Shown here piece by piece: positions 53,118 through 62,005 of a stretch of 64,000 bases of DNA. Below the pieces are notes generated by a model that saw only the letters and a list, made by a program, of their open reading frames with translations, did no database searches and was not told the DNA's origin. Origin of the DNA: Flavobacterium sp. ASW18X (GTDB lineage Bacteria; Bacteroidota; Bacteroidia; Flavobacteriales; Flavobacteriaceae); contig NZ_SWKK01000010.1 of the NCBI RefSeq assembly GCF_005144745.1, positions 1-64,000 of the forward strand, read 5' to 3'. Made by a program: the position numbers and the translations under genes. How positions within the stretch are numbered: the stretch's first letter is position 1; every line of letters begins with the position of its first letter.

Positions 53118-55673
53118 ATGGATGATAATTTCTCACCAAGAGTAAAAGATGTGATTGCTTACAGTAAAGAAGAGGCTCTTAGATTAGGGCACGACTTTAT
53201 TGGTACCGAGCACCTTATGCTTGGACTATTGCGAGACGGCAATGGTAAGGCCATCAACATCTTAGATGCTCTAGATGTGGACTTGGATCATTTGAGGAGG
53301 AAAGTAGAGATTTTAAGCCCTGCTAATCCGAATTCTGGTTCAGCACAAAAAGACAAAAAGAATTTACATTTAACCAGACAGGCAGAAAGAGCCCTGAAAA
53401 CAACCTTCTTAGAAGCTAAGTTGTTTCAAAGCTCCTCTATCAATACGGCGCACTTGTTACTATGTATACTTAGAAACGAGAACGACCCTACTACCAAACT
53501 TTTACACAAGCTAAAAGTGGATTATGATAATGTTAAGGAGCAATTTAAGTCTATGATAACAAGCGATGACGACTTTTTAGACAATACAAGGGCAGAATCT
53601 TTCCCGGGAGAGCCAGATGATTTGGGCGATTCTAAGGAAGGTACTTTTGGTTCTGCGGGTCAGGCTAAATCCAACAAAAAATCTAAGACTCCTGTTTTGG
53701 ATAATTTTGGAAGAGATTTAACCAAACTTGCAGAGGACAATAAGCTAGACCCCGTTGTTGGTCGTGAAAAAGAAATAGAACGTGTTTCTCAAATATTGAG
53801 TAGACGTAAAAAGAACAATCCTCTATTAATTGGGGAACCAGGTGTTGGTAAAAGCGCTATTGCAGAAGGTTTAGCATTGCGTATTATCAACAAAAAAGTA
53901 TCTAGGATTTTGTACAACAAACGGGTGGTTACACTAGATTTAGCTTCTTTAGTTGCGGGTACTAAGTACCGCGGACAGTTTGAGGAGCGAATGAAAGCTG
54001 TGATGAATGAACTAGAAAAGAATGATGACATTATTCTTTTTATAGACGAAATTCACACCATTGTGGGTGCTGGTGGAGCAACAGGTAGTCTGGATGCTTC
54101 TAACATGTTTAAACCAGCGTTGGCACGTGGGGAAATTCAATGTATTGGCGCTACTACCCTAGATGAATACCGTCAGTATATAGAAAAAGATGGCGCTTTA
54201 GAAAGAAGGTTCCAAAAGGTTATGGTAGAACCTACAAGTGTTGAGGAAACTGTAGAGATTTTGATGAACATCAAAGGTAAATATGAAGACCATCACAATG
54301 TAACGTATACAGACGATGCTATAAAGGCCTGTGTTAACCTTACCAACAGGTACATGACAGACCGCTTTTTACCAGATAAGGCAATAGATGCTTTGGACGA
54401 AGCAGGCTCCCGTGTGCATATTGTAAATATGGATGTTCCCAAACAAATTTTAGAGCTAGAACAGCAACTAGAAGATGTAAGGGAATTGAAAAATAGCGTA
54501 GTTAAAAAGCAGAAGTATGAAGAAGCTGCTAAATTACGGGATGATGAAAAACGTTTAGAAAAAGACCTTGCTACGGCGCAACAACAGTGGGAAGAAGAAA
54601 GCAAATTAAATAGAGAAACGGTCTCTGAAGACAATGTGGCTGATGTTGTTAGTATGATGAGTGGTATTCCTGTAAATAGGATTGCACAAACAGAAAGCAA
54701 TAAATTGGCAGAATTACCAAATCATATAAAGGATTTCGTAATTGGTCAGAACGAAGCGGTACAGAAAGTGGCCAAAGCTATTCAACGTAACCGTGCAGGT
54801 TTAAAAGACCCCAACAAACCTATTGGCTCTTTTATCTTTTTAGGACAAACTGGTGTAGGTAAAACACAGCTAGCTAAAGTTTTGGCTAGAGAGTTGTTTG
54901 ATTCTGAAGATGCGTTAATCCGCATAGACATGAGCGAATACATGGAAAAATTCGCTATTTCTAGATTAGTTGGTGCACCTCCAGGCTACGTAGGTTATGA
55001 AGAAGGCGGGCAATTGACAGAAAAAGTGCGTAGAAAGCCTTACTCCGTAGTGCTTTTAGACGAAGTAGAAAAAGCCCATCCAGATGTTTTCAACATGCTT
55101 TTACAGGTATTGGATGATGGTTTTATTACCGATAGTTTAGGTAGAAAAATAGATTTTAGAAATACCATCATCATCATGACTTCTAATATTGGAGCTAGAC
55201 AGCTTAAAGATTTTGGTCAAGGTGTTGGTTTCGGTACAGCCTCTAAAAAAGCACAGGCAGATAGTCACCAAAAAAGTGTGATAGAAAATGCACTTAAGAA
55301 GGCATTTGCTCCAGAATTTTTAAATCGTATTGATGATGTAATTGTATTCAACGCCTTAGAACGAGAAGACATACACAAAATCATTGATATTGAATTAAAT
55401 AAGTTGTACAAGCGTATCAAAAGTATTGGATACGACTTGCAATTATCAGAAGAGGCCAAGGACTACATTGCAGACAAAGGTTTTGATAAGCAATATGGCG
55501 CCAGACCGCTAAAAAGAGCTATCCAAAAATACATTGAAGATGCATTAGCAGAAGAAATTGTAAACTCTAATCTTGATGAGGGTGATAGCATTTTTATGGA
55601 TTTGGATAAAAAGACAGAAGAGCTGACGATTAAAATTCAGAAAGCAGAAAAATCTTCTGAAACTAAAGAGTAA
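53118..55673 (+). CDS. clpC: Clp protease ATPase subunit ClpC
   Basis: This 851-residue AAA+ unfoldase delivers proteins to ClpP. Two N-terminal Clp repeats (about 4-145) are followed by the first AAA module (GEPGVGKSA Walker A, LFIDEIHT Walker B), a middle domain with a UVR motif (KKQKYEEAAKLRD), and the second AAA module (GQTGVGKTQ, LLDEVEKAHPD). The ClpP-binding loop region and the C-terminal D2 small domain follow. It is a full-length ClpC. A strong terminator follows. The 256 bases between the divergent gyrA and clpC genes hold no other gene. Confidence 0.95.
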   Translation: MDDNFSPRVKDVIAYSKEEALRLGHDFIGTEHLMLGLLRDGNGKAINILDALDVDLDHLRRKVEILSPANPNSGSAQKDKKNLHLTRQAERALKTTFLEAKLFQSSSINTAHLLLCILRNENDPTTKLLHKLKVDYDNVKEQFKSMITSDDDFLDNTRAESFPGEPDDLGDSKEGTFGSAGQAKSNKKSKTPVLDNFGRDLTKLAEDNKLDPVVGREKEIERVSQILSRRKKNNPLLIGEPGVGKSAIAEGLALRIINKKVSRILYNKRVVTLDLASLVAGTKYRGQFEERMKAVMNELEKNDDIILFIDEIHTIVGAGGATGSLDASNMFKPALARGEIQCIGATTLDEYRQYIEKDGALERRFQKVMVEPTSVEETVEILMNIKGKYEDHHNVTYTDDAIKACVNLTNRYMTDRFLPDKAIDALDEAGSRVHIVNMDVPKQILELEQQLEDVRELKNSVVKKQKYEEAAKLRDDEKRLEKDLATAQQQWEEESKLNRETVSEDNVADVVSMMSGIPVNRIAQTESNKLAELPNHIKDFVIGQNEAVQKVAKAIQRNRAGLKDPNKPIGSFIFLGQTGVGKTQLAKVLARELFDSEDALIRIDMSEYMEKFAISRLVGAPPGYVGYEEGGQLTEKVRRKPYSVVLLDEVEKAHPDVFNMLLQVLDDGFITDSLGRKIDFRNTIIIMTSNIGARQLKDFGQGVGFGTASKKAQADSHQKSVIENALKKAFAPEFLNRIDDVIVFNALEREDIHKIIDIELNKLYKRIKSIGYDLQLSEEAKDYIADKGFDKQYGARPLKRAIQKYIEDALAEEIVNSNLDEGDSIFMDLDKKTEELTIKIQKAEKSSETKE

Positions 55674-55692
55674 TATATTTTAATTTGATAGT

Positions 55693-55720
55693 AAAGGGAG
55701 TCAAAAGACTCCCTTTTTTT
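55693..55720 (+). terminator. Terminator of clpC
   Basis: GGGAGTC (55696-55702) pairs with GACTCCC (55707-55713), loop AAAA, followed by seven T. Confidence 0.9.
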
Positions 55721-55860
55721 ATGCGCACAATTCTGTTAAATTTATATCACCCTATTAAATTTTAACAGTAATCAGTAGAAACTTACCGTTAATCTAATTT
55801 ATTTCAGCAGACAGCCCTACCCATCTACTTTTGTTAACGAGAACACTATATTAAGATTTA

Positions 55861-56265
55861 ATGAAGTTAGGGACGGGAAAAAAACAGGTGGTTGTCCGTG
55901 AATACCACCTGGATATTGGTATTATACAGGTTTTTGACAATTATTTAGTTGCACATTTTAATGAAGGGGCTACCTTAACCCTTGAGCGCGTGTACCAATT
56001 AATTGGAATATCAGAAATACATTTTAGAGACAAAAACTTTGCTTATATCAGCAATCGCAAGAACTCTTACGCTATAGACCCCATTATCTACACCTATCTT
56101 AGAGGTTTAGACAACCTTGTTGCGCTAGCTATAGTTTCTAAAAAAGAAATAGACATGCATAATTTTAAAATAGAAAAGCTTTTCTATAAAAAGTGTATGG
56201 AGTTCTTTATAGAGTATGACAACGCTGTGGCGTGGGCTAAAAAAAGAGTAAAAGCAAAGAAGTAA
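55861..56265 (+). CDS. Conserved-looking cytosolic protein, unknown function
   Basis: This is a protein of 134 residues. The first half has strand-like segments (REYHLDIGIIQVFDNYLVAHF, quoted in part) and GATLTLERVYQLIGI. The second half is helical and very basic at the end (AWAKKRVKAKK). The outline recalls STAS-like small proteins found in Flavobacteriaceae, but I cannot assign a family. It stands alone, and no clear partner gene is next to it. Confidence 0.55.
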   Translation: MKLGTGKKQVVVREYHLDIGIIQVFDNYLVAHFNEGATLTLERVYQLIGISEIHFRDKNFAYISNRKNSYAIDPIIYTYLRGLDNLVALAIVSKKEIDMHNFKIEKLFYKKCMEFFIEYDNAVAWAKKRVKAKK

Positions 56266-56415
56266 TTATTTATCTTTTGCAATTAATCTTTTTGAGATTA
56301 CATCTCCAACAAAAGCTAATACTATAACTATCAAAAGTTCTGTAAAATCAAAGCCGTTACTTTTTTCTTTATATACTCTAGCGTACAAAAGGTAAGATAG
56401 CGCTGGGAGATAGCA
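56266..56415 (-). other. Possible remnant of a small membrane protein
   Basis: The minus-strand frame from 56415 to the stop at 56266 reads YLLYARVYKEKSNG, then FTELLIVIVLAFVGDVISK, a helix with a basic tail. It has no ATG; only a TTG could start a 40-residue form. It may be the C-terminal piece of a lost gene or a very small protein. Confidence 0.3.
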
Positions 56416-56446
56416 TCAAATATTTATTAGTACAGTTTTCATATTT

Positions 56447-56818
56447 TTATTTAAGATTAAAACCCGCTTCTTTTATAAAAAGCGTATCTGTAAAGCGTAT
56501 ATTTTTATTTAATTTATTTATTCTGGGGTCCTTACTAGAATATTTTACACGGTAATAACCACCAATTTCCAAAGCACTGTAATTATCCCCTAAATAATAG
56601 GAACTTTTGTATTTTTCCCCATTAACATAAAAATAATAGTTCATAAAAGTATTAGAATTTTGATACTCAATCCCTGTACATTTAGCAATACTGTATTGGG
56701 GATAGTATTTAAGATGTAAATCTGTTTTAAACGCCTTGTACCCAGACCATGCCAACAAAGTCCAAAAGAGTATTAAAACACCTGTTTGGCCGTTTAAAAA
56801 ATCTTTAATCTTACGCAT
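56447..56818 (-). CDS. Small membrane protein, unknown function
   Basis: This is a protein of 123 residues. One hydrophobic helix (about 13-30, VLILFWTLLAWSGYKAF) is followed by a soluble domain rich in Tyr (YYPQYSIAKCTGIEY, NYYFYVNGEKYKSSYYLG) that resembles DUF3592-like small proteins. The start ATG at 56818 lies 15 bases after the stop of nnrDE; the frame is also open to a GTG at 56827. It is likely co-transcribed with the epimerase/dehydratase gene. Confidence 0.55.
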   Translation of the reverse strand: MRKIKDFLNGQTGVLILFWTLLAWSGYKAFKTDLHLKYYPQYSIAKCTGIEYQNSNTFMNYYFYVNGEKYKSSYYLGDNYSALEIGGYYRVKYSSKDPRINKLNKNIRFTDTLFIKEAGFNLK

Positions 56819-56833
56819 AACCAGCACAACTTA

Positions 56834-58378
56834 TCATTCAGTCTTATCAGCTTCTTGTGTAGCAGGTTGTTCCCTTTTAAATAATTCTAAAAAAGCATTA
56901 CCAATATTATCCACTAATTGCGAGGCAGTAAAGGCTTCAAAACCACTGGCATTTACACCAACATCAGCTGCTAATCCATGTAAATAAACGCCCATTATTG
57001 CAGCTTTTAAACTACTATATCCTTGCGCAAGTAAACCTGCAATCATCCCAGCCAAAACATCTCCGCAGCCACCTGTAGCCATACCAGGATTACCTGTAGA
57101 ATTTACAAACCCCACACCGTTAGCAAAGGTTATGGTATGCGCTCCCTTTAATACCAAAATACAGTTGTATTTTTTAGAAAAGAGTTTTCCCTTTTCAACC
57201 TTATCAAAATCGTCTTTCCATGGTCCTACTAATCGCTCAAACTCTTTAGGATGTGGCGTAAAAACACTGCCTTCTGGTATTAAACCTAAAAAATCTTCTT
57301 GATTAGCTAATAGGTTTATAGCATCTGCATCTAGCACCAAGGGTAATTTGTTAGTTTTTAAAAAGGAATGTAATGCTTTTTGAGTACCCTGATCCTGCCC
57401 CATACCCATACCTATACAAACAACATTGACTTTTTCTGGCACTTTAATTTCAGAAATACAATCCTCTTTGGTGTCTGTCATCACCATCACCTCTGGTATT
57501 GCCGTTTGTAGAGGTATATATCCGCATTTAGGAACATAGGCGGTTACCAAACCTGCTCCTGCCTGTAAAGCACCTTTACTTGCTAATTGTATAGCCCCTA
57601 TTTTTCCATAACTGCCACCAACCACGGCAACGTGACCATAATTTCCCTTATGGGAAAATTTCAACCTAGGTTGGTATAGTGGAGCAATTTCTGGCTTACC
57701 TAGATACTCAAAGGCGGTTGGCAGGTTATAAATATATTCGGGGTCCAAACCGATGTCTAGCAACTCCCAATGGTTTAAATGTTGCGCAGTTTGCGGCAAG
57801 AAAAAAGGCAACTTTGGTGTTTGAAAAGACAACACAAAGTCTGCTTGCACCACATTTTCTGGTTTGGTGGGCAACCTATCCATAAACAAACCAGAAGGTA
57901 TATCTACTGCCAGGGTAAATGCGTTGGCGTTATTAATATGTTGTATTACTTGTAATACCCAATCTTCTGGGTCTCTGTTTAGACCAATTCCAAAAATGGC
58001 ATCTATAACAATATCATCTTTACCAATTTCTGGCAAATGCAAAGTTTCATCTATAAATTCTGGCCAGAGTTTACGGTCTTTTAAGCGGTCTAGATTTATT
58101 AAAAAATCTTTAGAACGTTTTTCACTGTACTTCACTACGTAAACTTCCATGTTATAACCATGCTCCTTAAGCATCCTAGCAAGAGCTAACCCATCACCAC
58201 CATTATTGCCAATACCGCAGAACAAATGTAATTTTACAGGACCACCTTGCAACCTACTATGCAACCAATTAAATAATTGGTCCGCAGCCCTTTCCATCAG
58301 TATATCACTAGAAATACCATATTTCTTGATTGTATAATCGTCAGCGTCATGTACTTGTTGGGCAGATAATATCTTCAT
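56834..58378 (-). CDS. nnrDE: Bifunctional NAD(P)H-hydrate epimerase/dehydratase
   Basis: This 514-residue repair enzyme restores damaged NADH hydrates. The N-terminal epimerase (about 1-215) has MKILSAQQVHDAD and the GIGNNGGDGLALAR loop, with KFSHKGNYGHVAVVGGSYGK at the domain border. The C-terminal ADP-dependent dehydratase (about 225-500) ends with GNPGMATGGCGDVLAGMIAG. Both parts look complete. It is followed by the small membrane-protein gene and diverges from the threonine operon. Confidence 0.94.
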   Translation of the reverse strand: MKILSAQQVHDADDYTIKKYGISSDILMERAADQLFNWLHSRLQGGPVKLHLFCGIGNNGGDGLALARMLKEHGYNMEVYVVKYSEKRSKDFLINLDRLKDRKLWPEFIDETLHLPEIGKDDIVIDAIFGIGLNRDPEDWVLQVIQHINNANAFTLAVDIPSGLFMDRLPTKPENVVQADFVLSFQTPKLPFFLPQTAQHLNHWELLDIGLDPEYIYNLPTAFEYLGKPEIAPLYQPRLKFSHKGNYGHVAVVGGSYGKIGAIQLASKGALQAGAGLVTAYVPKCGYIPLQTAIPEVMVMTDTKEDCISEIKVPEKVNVVCIGMGMGQDQGTQKALHSFLKTNKLPLVLDADAINLLANQEDFLGLIPEGSVFTPHPKEFERLVGPWKDDFDKVEKGKLFSKKYNCILVLKGAHTITFANGVGFVNSTGNPGMATGGCGDVLAGMIAGLLAQGYSSLKAAIMGVYLHGLAADVGVNASGFEAFTASQLVDNIGNAFLELFKREQPATQEADKTE

Positions 58379-58432
58379 TTTCTAAGAAAGGGATTGATTA
58401 ATTATTAAAATCGTAAAAATTACACAAACGTG

Positions 58433-58463
58433 TTTGATGCACTTTTGGTATACACTACATTTG
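58433..58463 (+). promoter_or_regulatory. Predicted threonine operon promoter
   Basis: TTTG (58433-58436), 19 bases, then TACATTTG (58456-58463), a perfect Bacteroidota promoter. Transcription should start near 58467, about 14 bases before the leader-peptide ATG. Confidence 0.7.
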
Positions 58464-58480
58464 ATACACACAAATGAACG

Positions 58481-58570
58481 ATGCAATTTAATCAATCGGA
58501 CATAAAAACTTTCCTATCCAATGGTAAATCGACCCAAACTACGATTACCACTACCACCCCTTTGGGGTAG
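58481..58570 (+). CDS. Threonine operon leader peptide
   Basis: A 29-codon ORF starting at ATG 58481 ends in STQTTITTTTPLG with TAG. It has eight Thr and two Ile codons, seven of the Thr in the last 12 codons, as in the E. coli thr leader. It lies 65 bases before thrA. Its 3' end overlaps a hairpin (ACTACCACCCC at 58550-58560 with GGGGTAGT at 58564-58571), so a ribosome waiting for charged Thr-tRNA would open it. Confidence 0.75.
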   Translation: MQFNQSDIKTFLSNGKSTQTTITTTTPLG

Positions 58571-58571
58571 T
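58550..58571 (+). terminator. Attenuator-like hairpin in the thr leader
   Basis: ACTA and CCCC pair with GGGG and TAGT, with a 3-base bulge and loop TTT. A T-rich stretch follows further downstream (58600-58614). The termination strength is uncertain. Confidence 0.45.
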
Positions 58572-58635
58572 CTGTATATATAATTTTCGTCTGTTCACGT
58601 ATTTATTTTTTTTTAGAATTTAATATTCATCCCTA

Positions 58636-61077
58636 ATGAAACTTTTAAAATTTGGTGGTACTTCGGTAGCCAATGCACCCAACATACAACGCGTAAAATC
58701 CATAATAGCAAACAATCAAGATAAACAGGTTGTGGTTGTCTCTGCCTTTGGTGGCGTAACAGATTTATTATTAAATGCCTTAGAACTAGCTGCCTCTGGC
58801 GATGTAAGTTATAGAGAAGTAATTGCTCAAATTGAAGCACGACATTTTGATGCTATTAAAACCCTATTTCCTGTAACCGCCCAAAGTAGTATTATAAGTA
58901 AGGTTAAGAGTGAACTAAATGAACTTGAAACACTGTTAGAAGGAGCTTTTTTGATTGGCGAAACTACCTCACGTTTATCAGATAAAGTAGTAAGTTATGG
59001 AGAACTACTTTCTTCTTACATCATTAGTGAATATTTTAAAACAGAAGGTTTAGATGCGAGTTTAAAAAGTGGCAGGGAATTGATTGTTACCAACGCAAAT
59101 TTTGGCAATGCTAGTGTAGATTTTAAAACCACCAACGCAGTATGCCAATCCTTTTTTAAGGATCAAAACCATCAAATTACGGTAGTACCAGGTTTTGTAG
59201 CTGCAACTGCCAAGGGCGATGCCACTACATTAGGTCGTGGTGGGTCTGATTATACCGCTGCAATAATAGCCGCAGCGCTAGAAGCAGAAAAATTAGAGAT
59301 TTGGACTGATGTGAGTGGTTTATTTACTGCCAATCCAAAACTGGTAAAACAAGCTAAGTGTGTTACCCATATTTCTTATGAAGAAGCGATGGAACTTTCG
59401 CATTTTGGAGCAAAAGTTATATATCCACCAACCATACAACCGGTATTACATAAGCAAATTCCTATTATAATTAAAAATACCTTTGAACCAGAAAAAGAAG
59501 GCACACTCATCACTAAAAACACCAATGGTGGTGGCAAAACGGTAAGGGGTATAAGTCATATAGAGCATATTAGCTTGTTATCTTTAGAGGGGCCTGGCAT
59601 GGTTGGTATTCCTGGTATTTCTAAACGCTTTTTTGAGACTATTTCTACTATTGGTGTTAGCGTTGTTTTAATAACCCAAGCATCTTCTGAGCATTCTATT
59701 TGTATTGGTATTGCCGATAAAGATGTGGAAAAAGCCGTACAAGCGGTAAACGAAGCCTTTGAATACGAAATTGCTTCTAACAAATTACACCCTGTAGTTG
59801 TAGAGTCTAACTTAGCTATTGTTGCTTTAGTTGGTGATAATATGAAAAGTCACCAAGGTTTAAGTGGTAAAATGTTCGCTACCCTAGGTAAAAACAACGT
59901 GAATATCAGAGCTATTGCTCAAGGTGCTTCTGAGCGAAATATTTCTACCGTAATTAACAAAGTAGATATTAAAAAAGCATTGAATGCTTTACACGAAGCT
60001 TTTTTTGAAGAAAACACAAAACAGCTCAATTTATTTGTAATGGGCTGCGGTAATGTAGGTTCTAAATTGTTGGCCCAGCTAGAGCAACAGCATAAATACC
60101 TAAAAAAGGAATTAAAACTCAATGTTAGGGTTATTGGCATCTCTAACTCTAAAAAAATGATTTTTGATGAGGGAGGTATTGCCTTAACGCAATGGAAGAC
60201 TGCTTTGGATGCTGGGGAGAAAACAGACAGGGCTGCCTTTATACAGAAAGTAAAAGAATTAAACTTAAGAAACAGCATTTTTGTAGATAATACGGCCAAT
60301 GCAGAAATTGCTAGCACCTACAGCGACTACTTAAGTAACAGTATTTCTGTAGTTACCTGCAATAAAATTGCATGTTCTAGTGAATACCAAAACTATTTGT
60401 CTTTAAAACAATTAGCAAAAAAATACAACGCGCCCTTCCTTTTCGAAACAAACGTTGGAGCAGGCCTTCCTATCTTAGACACTTTAAAACATCTTATTGT
60501 ATCTGGTGATAAAGTAAAGAAAATACAAGCTGTGCTATCTGGTAGTTTAAATTTTGTGTTTAATAATTTTAATAATAGTACTACTTTTCATGATGTAGTA
60601 AAACAAGCACAAGAACAAGGGTATACCGAGCCAGACCCAACCATAGATTTAAGTGGTGTAGATGTAGCCCGTAAAATTTTAATTCTTGCCCGCGAAAGTG
60701 GTTATCAATTAGAATTAGAAGATATTGAGAACAATTCGTTTCTTCCAGAAGAAAGTCTGCAAACTTCTAGCAATGAGGACTTTTTTGCCTCTTTAGTTAA
60801 ATTCGAATCAGATTTTCAAAAGTTATACAAAAGCGCAGCAGATAAAAATTGCAAGCTAAAGTATGTTGCTCAATTTGAAGATGGCAAAGCCAAAGTAGGC
60901 TTACAAGAAATTCCACAAGGCCATGATTTCTACAACCTAGAAGGTAGTGATAACATTGTCCTTTTTTATACAGAACGTTATCCGCAGCAACCTTTAATTA
61001 TTAAAGGTGCAGGCGCTGGAGCAGATGTAACCGCTTCTGGAATTTTTGCAGACATTGTTAGAATAGGAAATTTTTAA
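58636..61077 (+). CDS. thrA: Bifunctional aspartokinase/homoserine dehydrogenase I
   Basis: This 813-residue enzyme performs the first and third steps from aspartate towards threonine and methionine. The kinase part (about 1-290) has KFGGTSVAN and TLGRGGSDYTAA. Two ACT domains lie at about 310-455 (GPGMVGIPGISKRFF region, quoted in part). The homoserine dehydrogenase part (about 460-813) has the NAD(P) loop GCGNVGSKLL, GAGLPILDTL and LSGSLNFVFN. Length and order match E. coli ThrA. It is the first gene of the operon; thrB begins 2 bases after its stop. Confidence 0.97.
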   Translation: MKLLKFGGTSVANAPNIQRVKSIIANNQDKQVVVVSAFGGVTDLLLNALELAASGDVSYREVIAQIEARHFDAIKTLFPVTAQSSIISKVKSELNELETLLEGAFLIGETTSRLSDKVVSYGELLSSYIISEYFKTEGLDASLKSGRELIVTNANFGNASVDFKTTNAVCQSFFKDQNHQITVVPGFVAATAKGDATTLGRGGSDYTAAIIAAALEAEKLEIWTDVSGLFTANPKLVKQAKCVTHISYEEAMELSHFGAKVIYPPTIQPVLHKQIPIIIKNTFEPEKEGTLITKNTNGGGKTVRGISHIEHISLLSLEGPGMVGIPGISKRFFETISTIGVSVVLITQASSEHSICIGIADKDVEKAVQAVNEAFEYEIASNKLHPVVVESNLAIVALVGDNMKSHQGLSGKMFATLGKNNVNIRAIAQGASERNISTVINKVDIKKALNALHEAFFEENTKQLNLFVMGCGNVGSKLLAQLEQQHKYLKKELKLNVRVIGISNSKKMIFDEGGIALTQWKTALDAGEKTDRAAFIQKVKELNLRNSIFVDNTANAEIASTYSDYLSNSISVVTCNKIACSSEYQNYLSLKQLAKKYNAPFLFETNVGAGLPILDTLKHLIVSGDKVKKIQAVLSGSLNFVFNNFNNSTTFHDVVKQAQEQGYTEPDPTIDLSGVDVARKILILARESGYQLELEDIENNSFLPEESLQTSSNEDFFASLVKFESDFQKLYKSAADKNCKLKYVAQFEDGKAKVGLQEIPQGHDFYNLEGSDNIVLFYTERYPQQPLIIKGAGAGADVTASGIFADIVRIGNF

Positions 61078-61079
61078 GC

Positions 61080-62003
61080 ATGGAAGAAGTACACATTTTT
61101 TGCCCAGCAACCATTGCCAATGTTTCCTGCGGATTTGATGTTCTAGGTTTAGCGTTAGACAGTGTAGGTGACACCATGAAAGTCCGTAAAACGGAAGAAC
61201 CCGGTATTAAAATCAGCAAAATAACTGGACAGGATTTACCTCTAACTACAGAAAAAAATGTCGCTGGTGTTGCCGGCTTAGCCCTATTAGAAAAAGCTAA
61301 CTATAAAGGTGGATTTGAAATAGAAATTCACAAAAAAATAAAACCAGGAAGCGGAATTGGTAGCAGCGCTGCAAGTTCTGCTGGGGCTGTAGCTGGGATG
61401 AATATGTTATTGGGCAATCCCTTTACCTTATCAGAACTGGTTACCTTTGCCATGCAAGGCGAAAAATTAGCCAGTAACGTGGCACACGCAGACAATGTAG
61501 CACCAGCCCTATTTGGAGGATTTACCTTAGTAAGGAGTTATGAACCTTTAGATGTTATTCCTATTCCAACTCCTATAGCTCTTTATGCTACCGTTATTCA
61601 TCCACAGATAGAAATTAAAACTGCAGATTCTCGTAAAATTTTAAAAAATACGTTTTCATTAACACAAGGAATTAAACAATGGGGTAATGTGGGTGGTTTA
61701 GTTGCAGGCCTATTTACAAATGACTACGAGCTTATTGGCAGGTCTTTAGAAGACCATATAATAGAACCCATACGTTCCATTCTCATTCCAGAATTTGCCA
61801 ATGTAACACAAGCTGCTAAAAAAGCAGGAGCCCTAGGCGCTGGTATATCTGGTTCTGGCCCTTCTATTTTTGCTTTAAGCGAAGGTGAGCAAATAGCCAA
61901 AAAAGTGGCAGATGCCATGACAAAAATATACAGTACAACGGGAATTGATTTTGATATTCACGTTTCTAAAATAGCAACTAAAGGAGTTCGCACAATTGCA
62001 TAA
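61080..62003 (+). CDS. thrB: Homoserine kinase
   Basis: This 307-residue GHMP kinase makes O-phosphohomoserine. The N-terminal PATIANVSCGFDVLGLAL, the ATP loop PGSGIGSSAASSAG, and the C-terminal GAGISGSGPSIFAL motifs are complete. It is the second gene of the thr operon, 2 bases from each neighbour, so all three genes are translated in a coupled way. Confidence 0.97.
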   Translation: MEEVHIFCPATIANVSCGFDVLGLALDSVGDTMKVRKTEEPGIKISKITGQDLPLTTEKNVAGVAGLALLEKANYKGGFEIEIHKKIKPGSGIGSSAASSAGAVAGMNMLLGNPFTLSELVTFAMQGEKLASNVAHADNVAPALFGGFTLVRSYEPLDVIPIPTPIALYATVIHPQIEIKTADSRKILKNTFSLTQGIKQWGNVGGLVAGLFTNDYELIGRSLEDHIIEPIRSILIPEFANVTQAAKKAGALGAGISGSGPSIFALSEGEQIAKKVADAMTKIYSTTGIDFDIHVSKIATKGVRTIA

Positions 62004-62005
62004 TC

